Positions 30,043 to 38,176 of a DNA stretch of 59,611 nucleotides are shown here, piece by piece. Both the position numbers and the translations under genes were made by a program. This DNA is from an uncultured Pelagibacteraceae bacterium (lineage in GTDB: Bacteria; Pseudomonadota; Alphaproteobacteria; Pelagibacterales; Pelagibacteraceae). The DNA lies in NCBI GenBank assembly GCA_902526085.1, contig CABZJN010000006.1, positions 1-59,611 on the forward strand, written 5' to 3'. The notes under the pieces are model-generated. The model saw nothing but the letters and a program-made list of their open reading frames with translations, had not been told where the DNA came from and did no database searches. Position 1 is the first letter of the stretch. Each line of letters opens with the position of its first letter.

Positions 30043-30630
30043 TTACTTTCTGTTATCCTCTATTATCTTTTTTATAAGCTTTAGACTATCATCATTTGGA
30101 GGGTATGAATTGTCTGATGTTTTAAAAAATTCACCACCAGTTTTAAGCCTTAAAGTATTTCCACCTCTCTGTGTAACTTCAATGTATAAATAAACACCAG
30201 CCTCTCTTAAGTTTTTTAACTTTTCTCTAAATTCTTTAGAAATTTTAACATCATAAGGTGCAGTTTTGGATACTTGGTTATCAAGTGTTTGGGGTTTTAA
30301 ATTATTAGTATTGAAAATTGGGTCTTTTAAACGACTGTAGATGATAGTTTCTCCAATTATTACACCTTTTGGAAGCTCTTTTTGAATTTTTTTAGCTGCA
30401 CCCTCCACACTTATAAAGCTGTTTTTTGGCAGATTATCGAAGTATTTTTTTATTTCTTTGTTTTTAATTTCGGTGCTTGATCCAAACTTAAATTTATTTT
30501 CATACTCTTTTAAAATTTTATTTGTGTTTCCATTTACTTTGCTTCCTGATGCTCTAATTAATTCACTTCTACTTTCCCATTCAATTTTTCCTTTTTGAAT
30601 TTGATTCTCTAAATACTCTCTAAGTTTCAT
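30043..30630 (-). CDS. Hypothetical protein (195 aa), island left cluster
   Basis: I do not recognise this protein. It is 195 residues, charged and soluble, with an N-terminal helical segment (LREYLENQIQKGKIEW) and a C-terminal part with strand-like IEVTQRGGNTLRLKTGGEFF. It is last in a minus-strand unit of five genes with short gaps, 29 bases after the leucine-rich-repeat gene. A DNA- or RNA-binding role would be a guess from composition only. Confidence 0.6.
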   Translation of the reverse strand: MKLREYLENQIQKGKIEWESRSELIRASGSKVNGNTNKILKEYENKFKFGSSTEIKNKEIKKYFDNLPKNSFISVEGAAKKIQKELPKGVIIGETIIYSRLKDPIFNTNNLKPQTLDNQVSKTAPYDVKISKEFREKLKNLREAGVYLYIEVTQRGGNTLRLKTGGEFFKTSDNSYPPNDDSLKLIKKIIEDNRK

Positions 30631-30659
30631 TTTAAAAAATATTGATTTAATCCTGAAAA

Positions 30660-32792
30660 TTATTCACTTTTAATTGTTGTTAAAGTTTTCGTAGAGAGTC
30701 CATTTATTTTAAGTTTATTCCCTTTTGAAATTTTTTTGGCAAAAGAGGCAAATTTTGTGTTATTTAACTCATTAGATTTTTTAAAATCATACCCATATAC
30801 CCAGACATCTCTAACATTGGAATTTTTACAGAATTTATTAATTTTTGTTATAAATTTATCAAATAAAATATTAATGCTAAAAGTACCCTCGGCATAAATT
30901 TCACTATACCAATTATAAAATCTTAACTTATTTAAAGTCTTTATTTTTTCAAAATTTGGTAAATCGCTTACTTGTAACACTCTAAGATTAAATGTATTAG
31001 GATATTTTCCACCATAACCCTGATTACCTTTTAAATCAGGTTCCTTTTTTTTTAAATCTTGTGGAATTATTATTTCAAAATCTTTTAATTTTTTTGGATA
31101 AAGTTTCTTAGGAAAATTATATCGATTATAATCAGGATAATGGTCAATTGGAGGTTGAAGCCAACAATCTGGATTTAGAGTGAATTTTTCTAGATTGGGT
31201 AATTTATATAAATTTACAAAAAATGAATAAGATGCTTTTCTTGAGATTATACAATTTTCTAAGTGCAAGTGTTTTAGTTTTTTTAATTTAGATAGTGAAG
31301 ACCAATCATTAATATACTCAATATTAGTTAACTCTAATTCTTCAAGATTTTTAAGTTTTTCAATTTCTTTTAAACTTTTTGAATCTCTTAAATCTATTTT
31401 ATCTATCTGTGCTTTTTTTAATTTTTTATTTGATATATTTTTTAAATATAGACTTTCCTTATTTAATTTGTTTACTATTAATTTTCCATTTTCATTTTTG
31501 TTTAAGTAACAGCCTTTAATACCCTCAACAACTATTTTGACATATGCAAATTCATCTCCTTCTCCATTGTCAAAACTTTCATCGCTATAACAGTGTAAAT
31601 AAACTGGATAAGAACCTTTGCTTACTGGAAAGATTATTTGAGAAATAGAAAAATCTACATCTTCTTTTACCTTATAACCATCAAACAATCCGTCTATGCC
31701 CTCCGAGGAAGAGATTTCTAATTTTTTCTCACTAAGTTTCCTTTTTTTGTTTTTTTTACCAAATGTGGGTAGTTCTAATTCTTGAGGCTCTATATCTTTA
31801 ATTATTCCAATAATAAAATCTTCAAACTGTTTTCTTCTTAATTCAAATACTTTTTTAAAATTTTCTTTAAACAAAATTTTTGTTTGTTTTTTAAGTATTT
31901 GTAAAGCTTTTGGCAATCTATCTGAAATATATTTTCCAGAGATTTTCACATCTTTTTTGATCCTTAAATTAAAATTAGAATTAAAATTTCTATTAACATC
32001 ATATTCAAACTCATCAACTTTACACAAATAATCATTAAAAATATATTTTGTCGGATAACAGCCTTCGTCTAGTAAGTTACTGAAAATTTCTGTATATGAA
32101 TAATTGATTGGTTCTTGATGAGGTTCTAGTTTTTTGTGAATTACTGAAGAACTAAAACTTGATGACTGAGGCTTTGTAATAAGACCATATGAAAAATTAA
32201 CTATTAATATTGGTGTAGTATTTTGAAAAATACCATTTTTTTTAAAGAAATTTAAATCAATTTTTTCTTTTAACTCAGAGTCACTATCTGCATAACCTGG
32301 GCCATCATTCCAGCCCAACAAAAATCTTAATGGTCCAGCATAATCACCTACCGCAATAAGACCTGATCTTGTATCTAAATCAAATAATTTAATTCTATTT
32401 TGATTAACCTTTTTAAAAAACTGATCATTAAAATCTTCTTTATCCCACCAATTTGAAATATAACTTTGAATATCTTTGGGTTGGCTTTTATATTCAGCTA
32501 CAGTGGCATCTGCAAATATTTTTTTTATTCTATTTTTTCTATCAACGCCAATGTATACTGAATAACCACCATCAGCTCCATTATGGTATGAAATAGAATT
32601 GTATTTAGAGGCATTAATTTTTCTATAGTGATCAGTTACCTCTTTAACATTAGGTGCATCGATTCCTGTATCAAAATCATTACTTAATCTTTCACATAAG
32701 TCACCGATAGTAACTGTGGCAGCATCTACCGCATTCATTTCTAAAAAATAAATATCAGTGATAGGAAATGGATCTGAAACTTTTTTTATCAC
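30660..32792 (-). CDS. Large protein with leucine-rich-repeat segment
   Basis: A 710-residue protein. The N-terminal half has a FDLDTRSGLIAVGDYAG segment and, near residue 390, FPVSKGSYPVYLHCYSDE then DEFAYVKIVV. This pairing is faintly like DUF4241 proteins. The C-terminal half contains several leucine-rich-repeat turns (LKNLEELELTNI, LSKLKKLKHLHLENC, LYKLPNLEKFTLN). No signal peptide is present, so it is probably cytoplasmic and a protein-binding scaffold. Its start abuts the stop of the next upstream gene with no gap. Confidence 0.6.
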   Translation of the reverse strand: MIKKVSDPFPITDIYFLEMNAVDAATVTIGDLCERLSNDFDTGIDAPNVKEVTDHYRKINASKYNSISYHNGADGGYSVYIGVDRKNRIKKIFADATVAEYKSQPKDIQSYISNWWDKEDFNDQFFKKVNQNRIKLFDLDTRSGLIAVGDYAGPLRFLLGWNDGPGYADSDSELKEKIDLNFFKKNGIFQNTTPILIVNFSYGLITKPQSSSFSSSVIHKKLEPHQEPINYSYTEIFSNLLDEGCYPTKYIFNDYLCKVDEFEYDVNRNFNSNFNLRIKKDVKISGKYISDRLPKALQILKKQTKILFKENFKKVFELRRKQFEDFIIGIIKDIEPQELELPTFGKKNKKRKLSEKKLEISSSEGIDGLFDGYKVKEDVDFSISQIIFPVSKGSYPVYLHCYSDESFDNGEGDEFAYVKIVVEGIKGCYLNKNENGKLIVNKLNKESLYLKNISNKKLKKAQIDKIDLRDSKSLKEIEKLKNLEELELTNIEYINDWSSLSKLKKLKHLHLENCIISRKASYSFFVNLYKLPNLEKFTLNPDCWLQPPIDHYPDYNRYNFPKKLYPKKLKDFEIIIPQDLKKKEPDLKGNQGYGGKYPNTFNLRVLQVSDLPNFEKIKTLNKLRFYNWYSEIYAEGTFSINILFDKFITKINKFCKNSNVRDVWVYGYDFKKSNELNNTKFASFAKKISKGNKLKINGLSTKTLTTIKSE

Positions 32793-33239
32793 TTAGGAAT
32801 CTTTAAGCCTTTCTTTATAAATTCTATCTCTGTATTGTTTTAATTTAATTTGAGATTCTGTAAGGTTTTCATGCCTTTTTTTATAAAATATTTTTTTTTT
32901 ATTAGCCGGCATCAAATCTCTTTGTTTTTTTGTTCTAGCTCTATTTCTAAAAGTATCTTCATTAATAAGACCTTTTTCAAATTCACCAATACTTTCGTAT
33001 GAGGAGTGTTTATATATATCTTTTAATGGTTGTTTTCTTTTACCAAAATTTTTAAATACCAAACCAGGTCTTTCGGTCTCTTTTCTAGTTAATATTTTTC
33101 TGGAATTCAGTTTACCTTCACCTCTAAAATCCTTTTTTGTAAAATTAGGATGTTTATTTATTATTACTTGAATTTCCTCATCAGTTCTTTTAACCCATTG
33201 ATTAAAGCCTTCAGGATTTCTATTTGTATCTCTTGACAT
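32793..33239 (-). CDS. Very basic hypothetical protein (148 aa)
   Basis: I do not recognise it. The 148 residues are rich in Lys and Arg, with a C-terminal region (MPANKKKIFYKKRHENLTE) that looks nucleic-acid-binding or disordered. It lies between the GxxExxY-like gene (nine bases) and the leucine-rich-repeat gene (no gap), so it is probably cotranscribed and may be stoichiometrically linked with them. Confidence 0.55.
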   Translation of the reverse strand: MSRDTNRNPEGFNQWVKRTDEEIQVIINKHPNFTKKDFRGEGKLNSRKILTRKETERPGLVFKNFGKRKQPLKDIYKHSSYESIGEFEKGLINEDTFRNRARTKKQRDLMPANKKKIFYKKRHENLTESQIKLKQYRDRIYKERLKDS

Positions 33240-33248
33240 AACTAATAA

Positions 33249-33716
33249 TTAAATTTCGTCTAAAATTAATTTATTATCTTTGTATGACCATATTTCTAAA
33301 TCAATTTTCTCTTCAGGAACCTCATTTGCTCCCTCTTTGTATTTTTCGACTTTCTTGAAATTTAATAAAATTCCTTTTGTAACTTTACTTATTATTTCAT
33401 GATTATTTAATGGAGCTGATCTTAATTGAGATTTTAGCTGATGCCTGTTTGTATCATCAATTTTAGACGCCTGTTTCATCTCGATTATTAGATATTCTTT
33501 AAGATCCCCGTGTGGTGAAATAATGAAATCTAATTCAACCATACCAATAGGGCTGGTGTCATAATAAATTTGTACACTAGTCTCCCTTAAATGAGGTATT
33601 TTTAATTTATCAAATTCAATTGAGAGGGCTGCTTGAATATATCTTTCTTCTGTTCCACCTATTTGATCATAAATTTTTTCTGAGATTTTTTTTAAATTTT
33701 CAATAAATTCTTTCAT
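33249..33716 (-). CDS. GxxExxY-like PD-(D/E)XK superfamily protein
   Basis: The 155 residues resemble the GxxExxY family: GGTEERYIQAALSIEF near the start matches the name-giving motif. A nuclease-like core follows, with VELDFIISPHGDLKEYLIIEMK, giving D (in ELDF), E and K as the expected metal-site residues. A C-terminal GILLNFKKVEKY matches the family end. Family members are predicted nucleases, although activity is rarely shown. Confidence 0.65.
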   Translation of the reverse strand: MKEFIENLKKISEKIYDQIGGTEERYIQAALSIEFDKLKIPHLRETSVQIYYDTSPIGMVELDFIISPHGDLKEYLIIEMKQASKIDDTNRHQLKSQLRSAPLNNHEIISKVTKGILLNFKKVEKYKEGANEVPEEKIDLEIWSYKDNKLILDEI

Positions 33717-33718
33717 TA

Positions 33719-34081
33719 TTAATTCTCCATTGAGTAATATTTCAGAAATCTATCCTTAAAATGATCATACATTCTTTTATCTATTTCATCATAATATTTC
33801 TTGGACTTTGGGCTTATCCCTTCAAATTCTGTTAATTGTCTGTGTAGTTTAAAAGCAAAATTTGTCATAATTTCATCGTATCCGAACCAAGAATTTACTT
33901 TTGCCCATTTTTCAGCCTTAGGATCAGATTTAAAGTCTTTGCCTTCTATTTTTGCCCAATCTACTTTTTCGTAAATATTTTTAGCTATTTTTTTACATAC
34001 TCTTATGAAAAATCTCACAAGATTTAATATCGTTAAATAAACGAAGTACTTTGCTGTTTTCTTTTTTATTTTTCCTCTCAT
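33719..34081 (-). CDS. Hypothetical protein (120 aa)
   Basis: I do not recognise it. It begins with a lysine-rich stretch and a moderately hydrophobic segment (FVYLTILNLVRFFIRVCKKIA), which may be amphipathic or membrane-associated. The rest is soluble. It is the first gene of the five-gene minus-strand unit and has a recognisable GGA-type ribosome-binding site (GAAAGGAAAAT before the ATG). Confidence 0.55.
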   Translation of the reverse strand: MRGKIKKKTAKYFVYLTILNLVRFFIRVCKKIAKNIYEKVDWAKIEGKDFKSDPKAEKWAKVNSWFGYDEIMTNFAFKLHRQLTEFEGISPKSKKYYDEIDKRMYDHFKDRFLKYYSMEN

Positions 34082-34137
34082 ATTTTCCTTTCAAAATTAG
34101 ATTTGCTTTGGAACAATCTTCATCAATTAATCCATAG

Positions 34138-34154
34138 CAAAACTGTTAGTTTTG
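34138..34154. repeat. Small inverted repeat upstream of the five-gene unit
   Basis: CAAAACT and AGTTTTG flank a three-base loop. It lies in the 197-base gap 34082-34278, upstream of the 120-residue gene. It could be a weak hairpin or an operator. No terminator T-run follows. The remainder of the gap shows nothing I can name. Confidence 0.3.
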
Positions 34155-34278
34155 TTGGTTAATATGACAAAATTATAGAGAAGGTTTAACGGTTTTAGTT
34201 AAATGCTATCTAAATAAGTAAGTCTCAAATTAACTAATATTATATTATCAAAGAGTTATTATGATTTCAATAAAATAA

Positions 34279-34452
34279 TTATTTTTTGTTTTTTATTTTA
34301 AAACCATTTTTTTCAAGAACAGCTATTAAATTTTTAAGCATTTCTTCTCTTGAGCTATTTTTATCTCCAACACTTTCAAAAAATAAGAGCTTTCTTCCTT
34401 TTTTTTCTTTTGATTTAAAGTATTCTTTTAATGATTGTATTATATGTTTCAT
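34279..34452 (-). CDS. Small basic protein (57 aa)
   Basis: A short frame beginning MKHIIQSLKEYFKSKEKKG encodes 57 residues, highly charged and helical in appearance. A consensus Shine-Dalgarno (AAAGGAG, 34457-34463) sits a few bases before the ATG, which is rare in this window and supports expression. Function unknown. Confidence 0.55.
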   Translation of the reverse strand: MKHIIQSLKEYFKSKEKKGRKLLFFESVGDKNSSREEMLKNLIAVLEKNGFKIKNKK

Positions 34453-34601
34453 ACATCTCCTTTAGCGTTGTGTTTAAAGTCCCAGCAAGTAGAGTTAAGT
34501 TCTAAATCAGGACTAGTAATTTTATATCATAGTTTAGTCATATTTTTTAGTTATTTTATTAATTGTTAAAGTTATTTTTCGGACTTTATAAACCTCAAAA
34601 C

Positions 34602-34940
34602 ATGCAACAATTAGATCTATTTGATTATAGAAAAGATTATATCTTTGATAGGGAAAATCAGATTGCACATTATTATGATATTTTAAGCGAAACAAGAGAC
34701 ACTATTATTTATTCAGAGCACATAGATCCAAAAAAAGGCTTCTCTGTATGTGGAATGGATTATGAGGAATATGTAGATGTTAAGAAAATACACTTAGGAA
34801 AACTTACATATGATCAAATATTACTATATCTAAAACAATCTGAGAAAGATCAAAGAATTCAAAAATACAAAGAGCTTCTTAAATTTAGAAATATTCCATA
34901 CGAACATGACACATTCACTTGGAGCAACGATGATTTTTAA
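34602..34940 (+). CDS. Hypothetical protein (112 aa)
   Basis: I do not recognise it. The ATG at 34602 gives 112 residues starting MQQLDLFDYRKDYIFDREN. A TTG 13 codons upstream would add an unrelated tail. It is acidic, soluble and rich in aromatic residues (YYDILSETRDTIIYSEHID). It is the only plus-strand gene in the left half of the island. Its stop codon directly abuts the stop of the convergent 122-residue gene. Confidence 0.5.
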   Translation: MQQLDLFDYRKDYIFDRENQIAHYYDILSETRDTIIYSEHIDPKKGFSVCGMDYEEYVDVKKIHLGKLTYDQILLYLKQSEKDQRIQKYKELLKFRNIPYEHDTFTWSNDDF

Positions 34941-35309
34941 TTAAAATTGTATCTTTGAACCAAAAAGATCATTAAGTGCTTTTATTAATTCTTTAAATTT
35001 TCTTGGAAAACTCTCATAACCTGAACAATATTTTGCTCTACCACTTCTATCTCTTAGTTTTAATTCCCAACTATAACCATCTAATAACTGCTGATATTTA
35101 AGTTTAGAATATGGATACTTTTTATGCCACTTCCATACACCAATTTCTTCAATTCTGTCCCAGAAAGATAAAATTTTATAATCTTGTATATCTACAATTT
35201 TTGCATCCAATCTAGGAGTGATAATGGTTCCTTTGTTATTTTCTAATAGCTCGACACTTTCTGGAGGTATCATTGAGTGACCACTATAAGAAATAACTTC
35301 TTTTTTCAT
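34941..35309 (-). CDS. Hypothetical protein (122 aa)
   Basis: I do not recognise it. A 122-residue soluble protein with several Trp and Tyr residues (ILSFWDRIEEIGVWKWHKKYPYSK) and a strand-like WELKLRDRSGRAKYC stretch. It lies 32 bases after the 68-residue membrane protein gene, in the same direction, and could belong to the same transcript. Confidence 0.5.
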   Translation of the reverse strand: MKKEVISYSGHSMIPPESVELLENNKGTIITPRLDAKIVDIQDYKILSFWDRIEEIGVWKWHKKYPYSKLKYQQLLDGYSWELKLRDRSGRAKYCSGYESFPRKFKELIKALNDLFGSKIQF

Positions 35310-35341
35310 ATATTTATAAACGGTTTTATTAAAATTTTGTT

Positions 35342-35548
35342 TTAAATTTTACGATGTTTTGCTCTAGTAGCTTCGTTGATGTTATCTAAATAAACTCTTA
35401 TTTTTTCATGCTCAGAGACATGCTTACTTTGTCTTAATTTTTTGTCAAAAATTCTTTTATCGAGTTTCTTCTTATATAAATATATAAACACAACAAGTGA
35501 TATAGCAGTAATCATGAAAAGTACTAAAAGTATTTGAAAATCTGTCAT
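35342..35548 (-). CDS. Small membrane-anchored protein (68 aa)
   Basis: Sixty-eight residues with one N-terminal membrane helix (ILLVLFMITAISLVVFIYLY) and a basic cytoplasmic tail. The ATG overlaps the TGA of a 22-residue frame (ATGA), so it appears translationally coupled to it. Function unknown. Confidence 0.55.
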   Translation of the reverse strand: MTDFQILLVLFMITAISLVVFIYLYKKKLDKRIFDKKLRQSKHVSEHEKIRVYLDNINEATRAKHRKI

Positions 35549-35613
35549 TGTGATGAAATATATATACCTAACAAAGCAGCCGCAAGTTCAATTAAAATAA
35601 TTGTTTCAAGCAT
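35545..35613 (-). CDS. Overlapping 22-residue hydrophobic peptide
   Basis: A short frame beginning MLETIILIELAAALLG fits exactly between two larger genes. Its ATG lies eight bases inside the 3' end of the 201-residue gene, and its TGA overlaps the ATG of the 68-residue gene. Such end-to-end overlap on both sides argues for real translation. It is probably a single-pass membrane peptide of unknown role. Confidence 0.45.
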   Translation of the reverse strand: MLETIILIELAAALLGIYISSQ

Positions 35614-36211
35614 TTTTAAATTCCAAAAAATTTAAAGTCAAAAACTCTCTTCTAGATATCTTTTTCTTAACATTAGGGACTCTTAATTTTAAAGATTTTA
35701 AGTATTTAATATATTCAAAGAATCTTAATGAACTCACTGATTTTCTAACAATAGCTGCTATACAAATTCCTACAAGAAAACTTAGTAGAGAAACACCCAT
35801 AGCTTTAATTGTTAAAGCAAACGCACTTACACTTAAACCACCTTTAACAATTCCCCATTTAAGATTTCTTAACTCATTTTTATTGGTTGATTTTGTATAT
35901 CGGTAAGCAAGCACAACTATTGAAGTAACTGTTCCAATCGGATCTCCATGAATAAAACTTGAGGCTAAAGCGCCTGATGCAATTTCTGAAAATTCCTCTT
36001 TATGTCTTTTTTTCCAGCCAAAATATAAAGCTAAAGGACCAATCGATGTAGCAAGCAGTTCATTAAACTCTACGTGCTTAATATCTTCTATCCATTTCTG
36101 AGGTACCTTAATTGCTTGATTAAGTTGATCATAAATAATTGTATATGATTTAGAATAAGTTGAATGAATTAAAGTAGATATATTATTAAAGTAATATAAT
36201 CTTTGCATCAT
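35606..36211 (-). CDS. Membrane-associated hypothetical protein (201 aa)
   Basis: I do not recognise it. The 201 residues have two or three hydrophobic segments: LLATSIGPLALYFGW, an Ala/Ser/Gly-rich SEIASGALASSFIHG region and GVSLLSFLVGICIAAIV near residue 150. The C-terminus is basic. It starts a three-gene overlapping unit (this gene, the 22-residue peptide, the 68-residue protein) and is divergent from the NERD-helicase gene, with 35 bases between start codons. Confidence 0.55.
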   Translation of the reverse strand: MMQRLYYFNNISTLIHSTYSKSYTIIYDQLNQAIKVPQKWIEDIKHVEFNELLATSIGPLALYFGWKKRHKEEFSEIASGALASSFIHGDPIGTVTSIVVLAYRYTKSTNKNELRNLKWGIVKGGLSVSAFALTIKAMGVSLLSFLVGICIAAIVRKSVSSLRFFEYIKYLKSLKLRVPNVKKKISRREFLTLNFLEFKNA

Positions 36212-36246
36212 AACTTATTGTTTTATAAATGAATTAAAGCATAAAA

Positions 36247-38121
36247 ATGTCAGACTTTGAGAGATTATTTCCAATTGGAATATTGAAAAAAAGCAGAAAC
36301 AGAGAGCTTAAGCCAGACTTTGAGAAAGGTGAGTTTTTTTTAGCAGATTATTTAAATAAAAATTTACCTAAAGAATGGAATATTTATACTCGTCCTGAAT
36401 TAAAAGCACGCTGGGGTTCAAATCAAAATAAAAAAACACCTGATGTGGTAATTGCCCATCCATCAGATGGTATAATGATATTTGAAGTAAAGAATTGGAA
36501 TATTTCAAATTTTTTTGTAGATGAGATAAAAAAAATAGGCTTTCGAACTAGAGTAGATATTTATCAAAAAAATTTAAAAGGAAGATCGGGTAATTTAAAT
36601 CCAGTAGATCAAGCAGAAAATTATTTGTGGAGAATGAGAAATGGTATTAATGATATATTGGAGGAAATTTATGAAAATAACAACAAAAGACATTTAATTC
36701 GTTGTGGTATTTATTTTCACAATCCATATTCAACACAAGAAGCCAGGAACTTTGTTAGATACAAATATATAGATCAGGATAGATGTTCTGTTATTGCTCG
36801 AGATTTTTTAGAGAAAGGAATAGAAATAGAAAAAATAGTTCCATTAATTAATAATAGATTTAAAATTAAATCAGATAAAGATTGGTTAAGTCTGTTTTCT
36901 AATTGGATTTCACCACCTTTACACAGACAAGAAAAGCAATTTAGATTGTCCATAAATGACCTTGATAATAATCAAAAAAAATATGTTGAGAGTAAACCTA
37001 ATGTAATTCAAAAAATTTCAGGAGTTGCTGGTAGTGGTAAAACTACTATTGCTGCATTAAGAGCAGCAATTTCAGCTAATAATAAGAAAAAGGTTCTTGT
37101 TCTTTGCTACAATATTACAATAAAAAATTTTTTAATAGATGAAGTAGAAAAAACTATTTATTCTCAAAATGAATTAATTGACTTCTTTCACTTCCACGAT
37201 TTTTGTAAAGCTTACAGAGAGAATAATAAAATTTCTTATAAAACAAATATTTTAAATGAGGAAAGTGACGATATTTCAATTGATGAAATAAAAAATCATA
37301 AAGAGCAAAACAAAGATTACTCAATTAACTATGATGTAATAATTATAGATGAAGGACAGGATTTTAAAAAAAACTGGTACGATTTTATAAGAAAATTTTT
37401 AAACCCAAATGGAGAAATTTTAATTGCACTTGATCAGAAGCAAAATATTTATAACAGAGAAAAAAAAACCTCACTAAAAGGTATTGGTGGCGGTAGGTGG
37501 GGAATTTTGAAAAAAAGTTATAGATTATTAAATGCACATATTGACTTAGCAAACAAATTTTCTGAAAAATTTTTGATTGATAATAATGAGGAAGATGAAG
37601 ACCCAAGAATTGAATTAGATAAGAATAATCAATTTAAATTACCCTTTAAAGCAGAACCAGCTTCATATTGGTTAAATATTTTAAATGATAATGATTTAAA
37701 TGATAGTGTGATTGGAATTCTAAAAGATTTATTTGATAAAAAAGTAAGTCCTTCTGATATTGCAATTTTAGTTACAAACCATGATCAAGGAAGAACTATT
37801 AAAGAGGTAATTAGTAATAGTTATGATGACTTTAAAATTATGGATGTTTTTGACAAAATGGACGTTAGACAAAGGCAACAAAAAATACTGTTTAAAGTCC
37901 ATAGTGATAAACTCAAGATGGCAACTATCGCAAGCTTTAAAGGTTGGGATAGAAGAAATATATTAATAATCACTGATAAAACCTCTAGCTTTGAAAAAAA
38001 TAATGCCCGAATGGATTTTGAATTTTATACATCAATGACTAGAGTTAGAGAAAAAGTTTACATTTTAAACCGTAATAAACGTTATACAGAATTTCTTAGG
38101 GAAAACTTTGAAAAATATTGA
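36247..38121 (+). CDS. NERD-domain superfamily I helicase
   Basis: A 624-residue fusion. The N-terminal NERD-type nuclease domain holds D66 (TPDVVIAH), E80 and K82 (IFEVKNW), the PD-(D/E)XK triad. A UvrD-like helicase follows: Walker A GVAGSGKT (259-266), Walker B IIDEGQDF (about 366-373) and a late motif MATIASFKGWDRRNILIIT. NERD-helicase proteins are repeatedly found near restriction or other anti-phage genes. It precedes the cytosine methyltransferase by 55 bases on the same strand and could serve the same system or act alone. Confidence 0.82.
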   Translation: MSDFERLFPIGILKKSRNRELKPDFEKGEFFLADYLNKNLPKEWNIYTRPELKARWGSNQNKKTPDVVIAHPSDGIMIFEVKNWNISNFFVDEIKKIGFRTRVDIYQKNLKGRSGNLNPVDQAENYLWRMRNGINDILEEIYENNNKRHLIRCGIYFHNPYSTQEARNFVRYKYIDQDRCSVIARDFLEKGIEIEKIVPLINNRFKIKSDKDWLSLFSNWISPPLHRQEKQFRLSINDLDNNQKKYVESKPNVIQKISGVAGSGKTTIAALRAAISANNKKKVLVLCYNITIKNFLIDEVEKTIYSQNELIDFFHFHDFCKAYRENNKISYKTNILNEESDDISIDEIKNHKEQNKDYSINYDVIIIDEGQDFKKNWYDFIRKFLNPNGEILIALDQKQNIYNREKKTSLKGIGGGRWGILKKSYRLLNAHIDLANKFSEKFLIDNNEEDEDPRIELDKNNQFKLPFKAEPASYWLNILNDNDLNDSVIGILKDLFDKKVSPSDIAILVTNHDQGRTIKEVISNSYDDFKIMDVFDKMDVRQRQQKILFKVHSDKLKMATIASFKGWDRRNILIITDKTSSFEKNNARMDFEFYTSMTRVREKVYILNRNKRYTEFLRENFEKY

Positions 38122-38176
38122 TCTATTTATAATTTAAAAGCAAAAAATATGATAAATTACGATGATTCAATAACTT

